Positions 6,778 through 12,822 of a stretch of 15,754 nt of DNA are shown piece by piece (position 1 is the first letter of the stretch; each line of letters opens with the position of its first letter). Position numbers and translations under genes: made by a program. Location of the stretch: NCBI GenBank assembly GCA_036273455.1, contig DASUHP010000114.1:1-15754 (forward strand), written 5' to 3'. The notes beneath the pieces were generated by a model. It saw nothing but the letters and a program-made list of their open reading frames with translations. It did no database searches and was not told the origin of the DNA. The DNA comes from CAIYRG01 sp036273455 (GTDB lineage Bacteria > Pseudomonadota > Alphaproteobacteria > Micropepsales > Micropepsaceae).

Positions 6778-9630
6778 ATGTCTCTGGAATCAGGAATCAA
6801 CGCGAACGATATCGACCGCGGCACGCCCGAACGGCAAAGCGAAAAGCTGGTGACGCTCGAAATCGACGGACGCCCTGTCACCGTGCCCGCAGGCACATCC
6901 ATCATGCGGGCCGCTTCGCTGTCCGGCATCGACGTACCGAAGCTCTGCGCGACCGATTCGCTGGAGCCTTTCGGTTCCTGCCGCCTTTGTCTGGTGGAAA
7001 TCGCTGGGCGCAATGGCACGCCGGCGTCCTGTACTACGCCGGCAGAAAATGGCATGCGCGTATCGACGCAAACCGAACGGCTGTCGAAATTGCGCCGCGG
7101 CGTGATGGAGCTCTACATCAGCGATCATCCGCTGGACTGCCTGACCTGCGCCGCCAACGGCGATTGCGAATTGCAGGATATGGCCGGCGCCGTGGGCCTT
7201 CGCGATGTGCGCTATGGCTATGCCGGCGAAAACCATCTCGACGCGGTGAAGGACGAGTCAAACCCCTATTTCACCTTCGATCCGGCAAAATGCATCGTCT
7301 GTTCGCGCTGTGTGCGCGCCTGCGAAGAAGTGCAGGGGACATTTGCACTGACCATCGACGGCCGCGGGTTCGCCTCGCATGTTTCGGCCGGAATGGACGA
7401 AGACTTCCTTGATTCCGAATGCGTGTCCTGCGGAGCCTGCGTGCAGGCCTGCCCGACCGCAACACTGACGGAAAAATCCGTTATCGAATGGGGGACACCG
7501 CAGCGGTCGGTGATCACCACCTGCGCCTATTGCGGTGTCGGCTGCACATTCGAAGCCGAACTCCAGGGCAATCGGGTCGTGCGCATGACGCCATACAAGG
7601 ACGGCAAGGCCAATCACGGCCATTCCTGCGTCAAGGGACGTTTTGCCTGGGGTTACGCCACCCACAAGGAGCGCATCATCAACCCGATGATCCGCAAGTC
7701 GATCAAGGATCCATGGCGGGAGGTCACCTGGGACGACGCGCTCAATTACGTTGCTTCGGAATTCAAGCGCATCCAGGCCAAATATGGCCGCGGCGCCATT
7801 GGCGGAATCACCAGCTCGCGCTGCACCGATGAAGAAACCTACGTGGTGCAGAAAATGATCCGTGCGGCCTTCCACAACAACAATGTGGATACCTGCGCGC
7901 GCGTCTGTCATTCGCCGACGGGTTACGGGCTGAAAACCACATTCGGCACCTCCGCCGGCACCCAGGATTTCGATTCGGTGGCCGAAGCGGATCTGATCAT
8001 GGTGATCGGCGCGAATCCGACGGATGCGCATCCGGTGTTTGCGTCGCGCATGAAGCGGCGCATCCGCGAAGGCGCCAAGCTCATCGTCATCGATCCGCGC
8101 CAGATCGATCTGATTCGCACGCCGCATGTCGCGGCGGCCCATCACCTGCAATTGCTTCCCGGCACAAATGTCGCTGTCGTCAATGCGCTGGCGCATGTGA
8201 TCGTCACCGAAGGACTGGTGAATAAAAAATTCGTCGAAGAACGCTGCGACGCAAAGGAATTCGAAGCCTGGGCGAAATTTGTCAGCCAGCCCGAGAATTC
8301 ACCGGAGCATGTCGAGAAAATCTCCGGCGTTCCGGCGGAGGAGCTGCGCGCTACGGCCCGGCTGTATGCAACCGCCCGGAATTCCGCGATCTATTACGGA
8401 CTGGGCGTGACCGAGCACAGCCAGGGTTCGACCATGGTCATCGGCATGGCCAATCTCGCGATGGCAACCGGCAATCTCGGCCGCAACGGCGTCGGCGTGA
8501 ATCCACTCCGCGGGCAGAACAATGTCCAGGGTTCTTGCGACATGGGTTCCTTCCCGCACGAATTCTCCGGTTACCGGCACGTGACCGATGATGCGACGCG
8601 CGCTCTGTTCGAAAGCGCCTGGGGTGTCGGACTCGATCCGGAACCCGGCCTGCGCATCCCCAATATGTTCGATGCGGCGGTCGATGGTACGTTCAAGGGG
8701 CTTTACGTGCAGGGCGAGGACATTGTGCAGTCCGATCCCAATACGCAGCATGTCGCTGCCGGGCTCGAGGCGATGGAATGCATCGTCGTCCATGATCTCT
8801 TCCTCAACGAGACCGCGGCCTACGCGCATGTCTTCCTGCCCGGCGCCACATTCCTCGAAAAGGACGGCACCTTCATCAATGCCGAACGGCGAATCGGGCG
8901 CGTCCGCCAGGCGATTCCGCCGATGTCCGGCATGGCGGAATGGGAAGCCATCTGCAAACTGTCGGCGCTGCTCGGCTATCCCATGCACTACAACCACCCG
9001 TCCGAGATCATGGACGAGATTGCGCGGCTGACGCCGACCTTTGCCGGTGTAAGCTATGCCAAGCTCGATGCGCTCGGTAGCGTGCAGTGGCCGTGCAACG
9101 ACAAGGCCCCGGAAGGTACGCCGATCATGCATATCGGCACATTTGTCCGCGGCAAGGGCAGATTCGTGCTGACGGAGTACATCCCGACCGATGAACGCAC
9201 GGGGCCCCGTTTCCCGCTGCTGCTCACCACCGGCCGCATCCTGTCGCAATACAATGTTGGAGCACAGACGCGGCGCACGCCGAATGTCGTCTGGCACAAT
9301 GAGGATGTTCTCGAAATCCACCCCCATGATGCCGAGAACCGCGGCATTCGCGAAGGGGACCGGATCGCTCTGGTGAGCCGTGCGGGCGAAACCACGATGC
9401 GCGCGCATATCACCGAACGGGTCCAGCCGGGTGTGGTTTACACGACCTTCCATCATCCCGAGTCGGGCGCCAATGTCGTGACCACAGAATATTCCGACTG
9501 GGCGACGAGCTGTCCCGAATACAAGGTCACCGCCGTCGAGGTCCGTCTCACCAACCACGAATCCACATGGCAGGAACATCTCGATAACCTGCACAGGATT
9601 CAGCGCATCGAAACAGTGGCAGCCGAATGA
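6778..9630 (+). CDS. fdsA: NAD-dependent formate dehydrogenase alpha subunit (molybdenum catalytic subunit)
   Basis: Catalytic subunit that oxidises formate to CO2 at a Mo-bis-MGD centre; 950 aa, normal for FdsA. Domains in order: N-terminal [2Fe-2S] ferredoxin (Cys57, 68, 71, 85); His-ligated [4Fe-4S] site (His117, Cys121, 124, 130); two ferredoxin [4Fe-4S] sites (Cys172, 175, 178, 182 and Cys215, 218, 221, 225); cofactor-domain [4Fe-4S] site (Cys249, 252, 256, 284). Then come the molybdopterin domains with the Mo-ligating Cys377 and neighbouring His378 in 'CARVCHSPTG', and a C-terminal dinucleotide-binding domain from about 800. It uses cysteine, not selenocysteine. All cluster ligands are intact, so the enzyme should be active. 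A weak ACGAGG site precedes the ATG. The last codon overlaps fdsD as ATGA. Confidence 0.98.
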   Translation: MSLESGINANDIDRGTPERQSEKLVTLEIDGRPVTVPAGTSIMRAASLSGIDVPKLCATDSLEPFGSCRLCLVEIAGRNGTPASCTTPAENGMRVSTQTERLSKLRRGVMELYISDHPLDCLTCAANGDCELQDMAGAVGLRDVRYGYAGENHLDAVKDESNPYFTFDPAKCIVCSRCVRACEEVQGTFALTIDGRGFASHVSAGMDEDFLDSECVSCGACVQACPTATLTEKSVIEWGTPQRSVITTCAYCGVGCTFEAELQGNRVVRMTPYKDGKANHGHSCVKGRFAWGYATHKERIINPMIRKSIKDPWREVTWDDALNYVASEFKRIQAKYGRGAIGGITSSRCTDEETYVVQKMIRAAFHNNNVDTCARVCHSPTGYGLKTTFGTSAGTQDFDSVAEADLIMVIGANPTDAHPVFASRMKRRIREGAKLIVIDPRQIDLIRTPHVAAAHHLQLLPGTNVAVVNALAHVIVTEGLVNKKFVEERCDAKEFEAWAKFVSQPENSPEHVEKISGVPAEELRATARLYATARNSAIYYGLGVTEHSQGSTMVIGMANLAMATGNLGRNGVGVNPLRGQNNVQGSCDMGSFPHEFSGYRHVTDDATRALFESAWGVGLDPEPGLRIPNMFDAAVDGTFKGLYVQGEDIVQSDPNTQHVAAGLEAMECIVVHDLFLNETAAYAHVFLPGATFLEKDGTFINAERRIGRVRQAIPPMSGMAEWEAICKLSALLGYPMHYNHPSEIMDEIARLTPTFAGVSYAKLDALGSVQWPCNDKAPEGTPIMHIGTFVRGKGRFVLTEYIPTDERTGPRFPLLLTTGRILSQYNVGAQTRRTPNVVWHNEDVLEIHPHDAENRGIREGDRIALVSRAGETTMRAHITERVQPGVVYTTFHHPESGANVVTTEYSDWATSCPEYKVTAVEVRLTNHESTWQEHLDNLHRIQRIETVAAE

Positions 9631-9881
9631 GTTCCACCACAGTCAAGACTCTGGTCCACCAGGCCAATCAGATCGCGGATTTCTTCCGCCTGCAGCCGGA
9701 AGCGGAAGCGATCACCAACACCGCGGATCACATCCGGCGCTTTTGGGATCCGCGCATGCGGGCACAAATGGCCGAGCACATCGGGCACGGCGGCGCCGGT
9801 CTGAACGCCATTGCGCGGCCCGCCGCCGAGCGCGCCTGCAAAGCCGCCGCACCAGCGAAGGAAATCAAAAAACTCGCGTGA
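9627..9881 (+). CDS. fdsD: NAD-dependent formate dehydrogenase delta subunit
   Basis: Small accessory or structural subunit found with FdsA in this enzyme class. The 84-aa protein has the family's character: an N-terminal helix 'LVHQANQIADFF', a central 'HIRRFWDPRMRAQM' segment and an Ala/Lys-rich tail. No cofactor ligands are visible. Its ATG overlaps the fdsA stop (ATGA), so translation is probably coupled. It closes the fds block; a large palindromic element starts about 35 bp after its stop. Confidence 0.93.
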   Translation: MSSTTVKTLVHQANQIADFFRLQPEAEAITNTADHIRRFWDPRMRAQMAEHIGHGGAGLNAIARPAAERACKAAAPAKEIKKLA

Positions 9882-9916
9882 TGATTTCGTACTGGCGAAA
9901 CCTGAGTTCGTCGTCG

Positions 9917-10039
9917 GCCTCCCCCTTGTGGGGAGGCACGCGAATTTCCACTCCAGAAATTCGCGGGTGGGGGTGTGCTGCAGATTCCCCCCACCCGAAA
10001 AATGCCGCGCATTTTTCGACCTCCCCGCAAGGGGGAGGT
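9917..10039. repeat. Nested palindromic intergenic element of five adjacent hairpins
   Basis: Five consecutive inverted repeats fill 123 bp: 9917-9924/9930-9937 (8 bp), 9939-9948/9956-9965 (10 bp), 9964-9973/9988-9997 (10 bp, arms mostly G/C), 9996-10005/10009-10018 (10 bp) and 10019-10026/10032-10039 (8 bp). The two outer hairpins, about 21 bp each, are also inverted copies of each other with 18 of 21 positions matching. The central hairpin has CTGCAG exactly at its midpoint (9978-9983). The unit resembles the mosaic intergenic palindromes common in Hyphomicrobiales genomes. In RNA it could stabilise the upstream fds message or reduce read-through into the next gene. There is no long T tract. 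Confidence 0.85.
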
Positions 10040-10088
10040 GGGTTGGTGCGCACGGATCAACCACCGCATCAACTCTACAGGGAAAGTC

Positions 10089-11159
10089 ATGGCCCATAAA
10101 ATTCTCATCCTCGGTGCGTCCTATGGATCACTGCTCGCATCGAAACTGCTGTTCGGCGGTCATTCGATTCACCTCGTCTGCCTTCCGGCCGAAGCAGAGC
10201 TGATCAACACTGAAGGTTTTCGCGTGCGCCTGCCGATCCGCGGCCGGGCGGCACCGGTCGAACTCGATTCGCGCAAACTGCCGGGTAAGGTCACGGCCGG
10301 CGGTGCAGCCGGCGTCGATCCGTCCAAATATGATTTGATCGGTCTCGCGATGCAGGAGCCGCAGTATCGTTCACCGGGTGTGCGCGAATTGCTCGACGCG
10401 GTCGCCAAATCGCGCGTTCCCTGCATGTCCATCATGAATATGCCGCCCCTGCCCTATATGAAGCGGATTCCGGGACTGGATGCGGATGCGCTGAAGCCGG
10501 CCTATACCGATGCCAGCGTGTGGGACAGTTTCGATCCGGCAAAACTCACTTTGTGCAGCCCCGATCCGCAGGCAATCCGTCCGCCGGACGAGAAGGTAAA
10601 TGTCCTGATGGTGACCCTGCCGACCAATTTCAAGGTGGCGCGTTTTGGCGCCGATCAGGACACCGCGATCCTGCGAGCACTGGAAAAGGATGTCGATGCC
10701 GCGCGTTTCGATACTCCGGAGGGCGAGATCGAGCTGCCGGTCAAACTCCGCGTCCACAATTCGATTTTCGTGCCGCTGGCGAAATGGGCGATGCTGCTCG
10801 CCGGAAACTATCGCTGCATCACGGCGGATGGCATGCGCACGGCGCAGGAAGCTGTCCACAGCGACCCCGCGACCTCGGCATCGGTCTATAACTTCGTCAA
10901 TGACCTCTGCGTGAAACTGGGAGCGGCGCGCGAAGACCTCGTGCCGTTCGAGAAATATGCGGCTGCGGCGCAAAGCCTGACCCGGCCGGCGTCAGCGGCA
11001 CGTGCTCTCACCAATGGCGCGCCGAACATCGAACGCGCCGACAAGCTGGTGCAGTTGATTGCGCGCCAGAAGGGCCTCAGCCATCCGGTGGTCGACCAGA
11101 TCGTCGCGCTGGTGGATTCGCGCCTGGCCGCCAACCGCAAGAAAGCCGCCGCAGCTTAA
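10089..11159 (+). CDS. Ketopantoate reductase-like oxidoreductase, probable oxalyl-CoA reductase (PanE2 type)
   Basis: NAD(P)-dependent reductase of the ApbA/PanE superfamily, 356 aa. The N-terminal 'ILILGASYGSLLASKL' (5-20) is a Rossmann nucleotide-binding turn. 'LPVKLRVHNSIFVPLAKW' (216-233) matches the start of the C-terminal helical domain, with Lys219 at the place of the catalytic lysine of ketopantoate reductases. The chain is longer than typical PanE (about 300 aa), so true pantoate synthesis is doubtful. In Methylobacterium extorquens a PanE paralogue, PanE2, reduces oxalyl-CoA to glyoxylate; this gene's place beside frc and formate genes suggests the same reaction. The ATG was chosen because AGGGA at 10079-10083 precedes it; a frame open further upstream runs through the palindromic repeat. 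Family membership is well supported; the substrate is inferred from context. Confidence 0.72.
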   Translation: MAHKILILGASYGSLLASKLLFGGHSIHLVCLPAEAELINTEGFRVRLPIRGRAAPVELDSRKLPGKVTAGGAAGVDPSKYDLIGLAMQEPQYRSPGVRELLDAVAKSRVPCMSIMNMPPLPYMKRIPGLDADALKPAYTDASVWDSFDPAKLTLCSPDPQAIRPPDEKVNVLMVTLPTNFKVARFGADQDTAILRALEKDVDAARFDTPEGEIELPVKLRVHNSIFVPLAKWAMLLAGNYRCITADGMRTAQEAVHSDPATSASVYNFVNDLCVKLGAAREDLVPFEKYAAAAQSLTRPASAARALTNGAPNIERADKLVQLIARQKGLSHPVVDQIVALVDSRLAANRKKAAAA

Positions 11160-11183
11160 GGGGAGTTCGGCTCCCCCGGAGCC
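11160..11183 (+). terminator. Overlapping alternative hairpins just after the PanE2-like gene
   Basis: GGGGAG (11160-11165) pairs with CTCCCC (11171-11176) around TTCGG. Alternatively GGCTCC (11169-11174) pairs with GGAGCC (11178-11183). The two folds share bases and exclude each other. It begins immediately after the TAA stop and marks the end of the oxalate/formate block. No T tract follows, so a classic intrinsic terminator is uncertain. Confidence 0.4.
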
Positions 11184-11186
11184 ACA

Positions 11187-11368
11187 TTCACGCGCATTAT
11201 TGGGACGCAGTCGCAGCATTTCGACCGTCGTTGCGATGATCGCCGACGGTGTGACTGAAGACGAAATCCTGTCGGATCTCCGGTCTGGAACGCGACGATT
11301 TACTCGAAGCGCTCCGATACGCGGCGGAGGCCGTACAGGAACGCGTGATACCATTCGTCGATCAGTGA
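11187..11368 (+). pseudogene. Decayed DUF433 antitoxin-like gene (internal deletion and frameshift)
   Basis: This stretch aligns with the intact DUF433 gene at 12212-12439. 'ISTVVAMIADGVTEDEIL' is in one frame (11218-11271), matching 'ISVVVGMIAKGMSQDEIL' of the intact copy by pattern. The continuation 'LERDDLLEALRYAAEAV' is in another frame (from 11285), with 18 of the last 27 residues identical to the intact copy. Near 11278-11284 there is a net loss of 2 bases. About 35 bases of the 5' part, coding for the 'GGLPCIRGLR' segment, are also missing. The final 'VDQ' and TGA overlap a GTG for a following toxin remnant, exactly as in the intact pair. The divergence suggests an old paralogue rather than a recent duplication. 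Confidence 0.75.
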
Positions 11369-11472
11369 AATTTCTGATCGGACCGATAGGGGTTGATGCG
11401 GTATCGGCGGGCGAAAGCGCGCTTAAAATTCAACTGCACTATTGCACTACTGCACCGGGGTTGAATCCATAG
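11365..11472 (+). pseudogene. Truncated DUF5615 toxin-like remnant
   Basis: It starts with GTG overlapping the stop of the decayed antitoxin (GTGA), the same junction as in the intact pair at 12436. 'VKFLI' matches the intact 'VKFLV', then about 12 codons are missing, including the first conserved Asp. 'GVDAVS' aligns with 'GHDAVH', and similarity is lost after that. The frame stops at TAG after 35 codons, compared with 127 in the intact copy. It cannot make a functional PIN-like domain. Confidence 0.65.
11432..11455 (+). repeat. Three tandem 8-bp units (xAyTGCAC type)
   Basis: The units AACTGCAC, TATTGCAC and TACTGCAC follow each other without a gap. They overlap the end of the toxin remnant. 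A related period-8 repeat in roughly inverse orientation lies at 11565-11580. The function is unknown; it may be debris from recombination. Confidence 0.6.
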
Positions 11473-11913
11473 GGTGATTTTCAATTCAAACCGCTACGAC
11501 AACTGGACTGCACACATTGATGAGACTCGAATCGATTGGCGACGGCGGTGAGAATTGCAACTGCATAAGTGTATAAGTGTATAGGCAGGTGTAAACATGA
11601 CGGCTTCTGTGCAGTGATGATCCGGCCACAAACGCATTTCACGCCATTAGCAGGTGCCGCTGCCGCGCCTTTCTGTCCGCCGTTGTTCGCCTTAGCGCGG
11701 AGTCGGAAGCCCACAGGGCGAACGTCGAAGTACAAATTCACCTATGTATTTAGGACTACACCTATCCGCTCACACGGTCAAGCGCTAAATGGCGCTTGGG
11801 CAAGCTGGTAGCGCGTGTGCCTGGTCGCGCGGCAGGCTTCTCGAAGCGGAACAACTCTTTGCGAGAGCGCTGGACCGCGATCCGTTCGAGCCGAATGCGC
11901 TCGGTGCATATGC
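11473..11913. other. Stretch without a recognisable gene
   Basis: Short open frames exist on both strands, but none shows a ribosome site, known motif or convincing coding character. The visible structure is the two exact 8-bp tandem units ATAAGTGT at 11565-11580. The sequence at 11815-11913 lies directly before the DUF2442 remnant and may be its eroded 5' part or a lost partner gene, but no similarity can be read. Confidence 0.5.
11565..11580 (+). repeat. Two exact tandem ATAAGTGT units
   Basis: The 8-bp word ATAAGTGT occurs twice head to tail and is followed by the partly similar ATAGGCAG. The period equals that of the repeat at 11432-11455. Read on the opposite strand the two repeats resemble each other (ATAGTGCA compared with ATAAGTGT). 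Confidence 0.6.
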
Positions 11914-12173
11914 CATCCGCCTTGGCTCCGCGGGACGGCGGATTTATCCCGGATCGAAATCAGCCCGTCAGGGTTCGGGGTACATTTTCCCGGACTGGAC
12001 GCCGGCGTCTATGTGCCTGCACTCCTGAAAGGCGTCTTTGGACAAAGTCCTGGGTTGCGGCGCAGCTTGGGCGTGAAGGCGGAAGATCACGGAGCCGCGC
12101 GAAAGTTGCGGCGGCGCGTGCGAATGGAAAGAGCGGCGGACGACCCCGGAAAACAAATAGGGGGTGTCGTTAG
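11914..12173 (+). pseudogene. Frameshifted DUF2442-like gene remnant
   Basis: Two adjacent frames together give a protein tail that looks like a DUF2442 family member. The first frame has 'HPPWLRGTADLSRIEIS' then 'GFGVHFPGLDAGVYVPALL' up to 'KGVFG' (ending near 12042). The second frame continues with 'KSWVAAQLGREGGRSRS' and a basic end, 'RANGKSGGRPRK', to TGA at 12171-12173. Losing one base near 12042 explains the switch. The Gly/Arg-rich tail is, from memory, common on alphaproteobacterial DUF2442 proteins. DUF2442 genes often pair with DUF4160 genes as toxin-antitoxin-like modules; no DUF4160 remnant is visible here. The family name is moderately certain; the frameshift is clear if the two parts belong together. 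Confidence 0.55.
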
Positions 12174-12177
12174 CTAT

Positions 12178-12205
12178 TTGAGCAGCGGTCCAACAGTGGG
12201 ATAAT
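12178..12205 (+). promoter_or_regulatory. Candidate promoter giving a leaderless DUF433 transcript
   Basis: TTGAGC (12178-12183), a 16-nt spacer and GATAAT (12200-12205) make a good sigma70-like promoter. The expected transcription start, 6-7 nt after the -10 box, falls at or next to the ATG at 12212. The mRNA would then have almost no 5' leader, in line with the lack of a clear ribosome site. Confidence 0.5.
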
Positions 12206-12211
12206 TCGCTA

Positions 12212-12439
12212 ATGAAGTACACGCGCATAACGGTTAACGCCAATCAGATGGGCGGCTTGCCCTGCATTCGCGGGCTGCGCATCCCGGTTTCAGTGGTTGT
12301 CGGGATGATCGCCAAAGGAATGAGCCAAGACGAGATACTCGGCTACTACCCCAGTCTTGAACGCGAAGACATTCGCGAGGCACTCGAGTATGCGGCTGAG
12401 GCAGTGCGCGAACGCGAACTGCCTCTCCTCGATCAGTGA
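12212..12439 (+). CDS. DUF433 family antitoxin-like protein
   Basis: A 75-aa protein of the DUF433 family, small winged helix-turn-helix-like proteins usually encoded just before a DUF5615 PIN-like protein and thought to act as antitoxins. Typical elements: 'RITVNANQMGGLPCIRGLRIPV' at the start (residues 5-26), then 'GMIAKGMSQDEILGYYPSL' and a C-terminal helix 'REALEYAAEAVRER'. The stop overlaps the GTG of the next gene (GTGA), suggesting coupled translation and balanced expression. A probable promoter lies directly upstream. It likely binds the partner protein and represses its own operon, as is known for many such pairs; this is inferred. A decayed paralogue lies about 1 kb upstream. Confidence 0.85.
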   Translation: MKYTRITVNANQMGGLPCIRGLRIPVSVVVGMIAKGMSQDEILGYYPSLEREDIREALEYAAEAVRERELPLLDQ

Positions 12440-12819
12440 AATTCCTGGTCGACAACGCCGTTTCGCCGTTTGTTGCATCCGGCTTACGCGAGCAAGGACA
12501 TGACGCGGTTCACGTGCTCGAACGAGGGTGTGAATCTGCAGCCGACGGCGAACTGTTCTTAGTTGCTCAATCCGAGCAACGGATAATCGTTTCCTCAGAT
12601 ACGGACTTCGCCGTCCTTCTTGCCTTACGAGCAGAATCCACGCCATCCCTCATTCTGTTTCGCGGCGGGTTGAGCGATGATCCGCCACCACGCCAATTGT
12701 CGGCTATACTGCGAGCCCTGCCGGACGTCGAGCAATCACTGAGCAACGGCAGCATTGTCGTTTTGCAGCCCGGGAGAATACGCGTGCGGCGACTTCCGAT
12801 CGGAAGCGATCCAGAATAG
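12436..12819 (+). CDS. DUF5615 PIN-like toxin-type protein
   Basis: A 127-aa protein of the DUF5615 family, distantly related to PIN-domain nucleases (VapC, Mut7-C). Acidic residues that could bind metal are Asp6 in 'KFLVDNAVS', Asp37/Glu39 in the 'AADGELF' segment, and Asp55/Asp57 in 'SSDTDFAVLL'. The GTG start overlaps the DUF433 stop and matches the start seen in the decayed copy. All expected acidic positions are present, so it may be functional. RNA cleavage has been proposed for relatives, but activity here is not shown by sequence alone. Its stop is only 3 bp from the stop of the convergent dehydrogenase gene, leaving no room for a terminator between them. Confidence 0.83.
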   Translation: MKFLVDNAVSPFVASGLREQGHDAVHVLERGCESAADGELFLVAQSEQRIIVSSDTDFAVLLALRAESTPSLILFRGGLSDDPPPRQLSAILRALPDVEQSLSNGSIVVLQPGRIRVRRLPIGSDPE

Positions 12820-12822
12820 TCC

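Noticed and set aside
8299..9594. 431-codon open frame on the - strand opposite fdsA
   Set aside because: It is the complement of a well-supported gene with all cofactor motifs; GC-rich codon use creates long antisense frames. No motif or ribosome site supports it.
5209..9630. Complex I (NuoEFG) assignment for the three large subunits
   Set aside because: The alpha subunit carries a molybdenum ligand motif and full-length formate dehydrogenase domains, and fdsD, fdhD and mobA are adjacent; no other nuo genes are present.
9900..10050. CRISPR array
   Set aside because: The repeats are inverted, not direct with regular spacers, and there are no cas genes.
9975..10088. Upstream extension of the PanE2-like gene
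   Set aside because: The frame runs through the hairpin repeat; the Rossmann motif starts right after the ATG at 10089, which has its own ribosome site.
11481..11741. 86-codon - strand frame in the gene-free stretch
   Set aside because: No recognisable motif or ribosome site; low confidence that it is coding.
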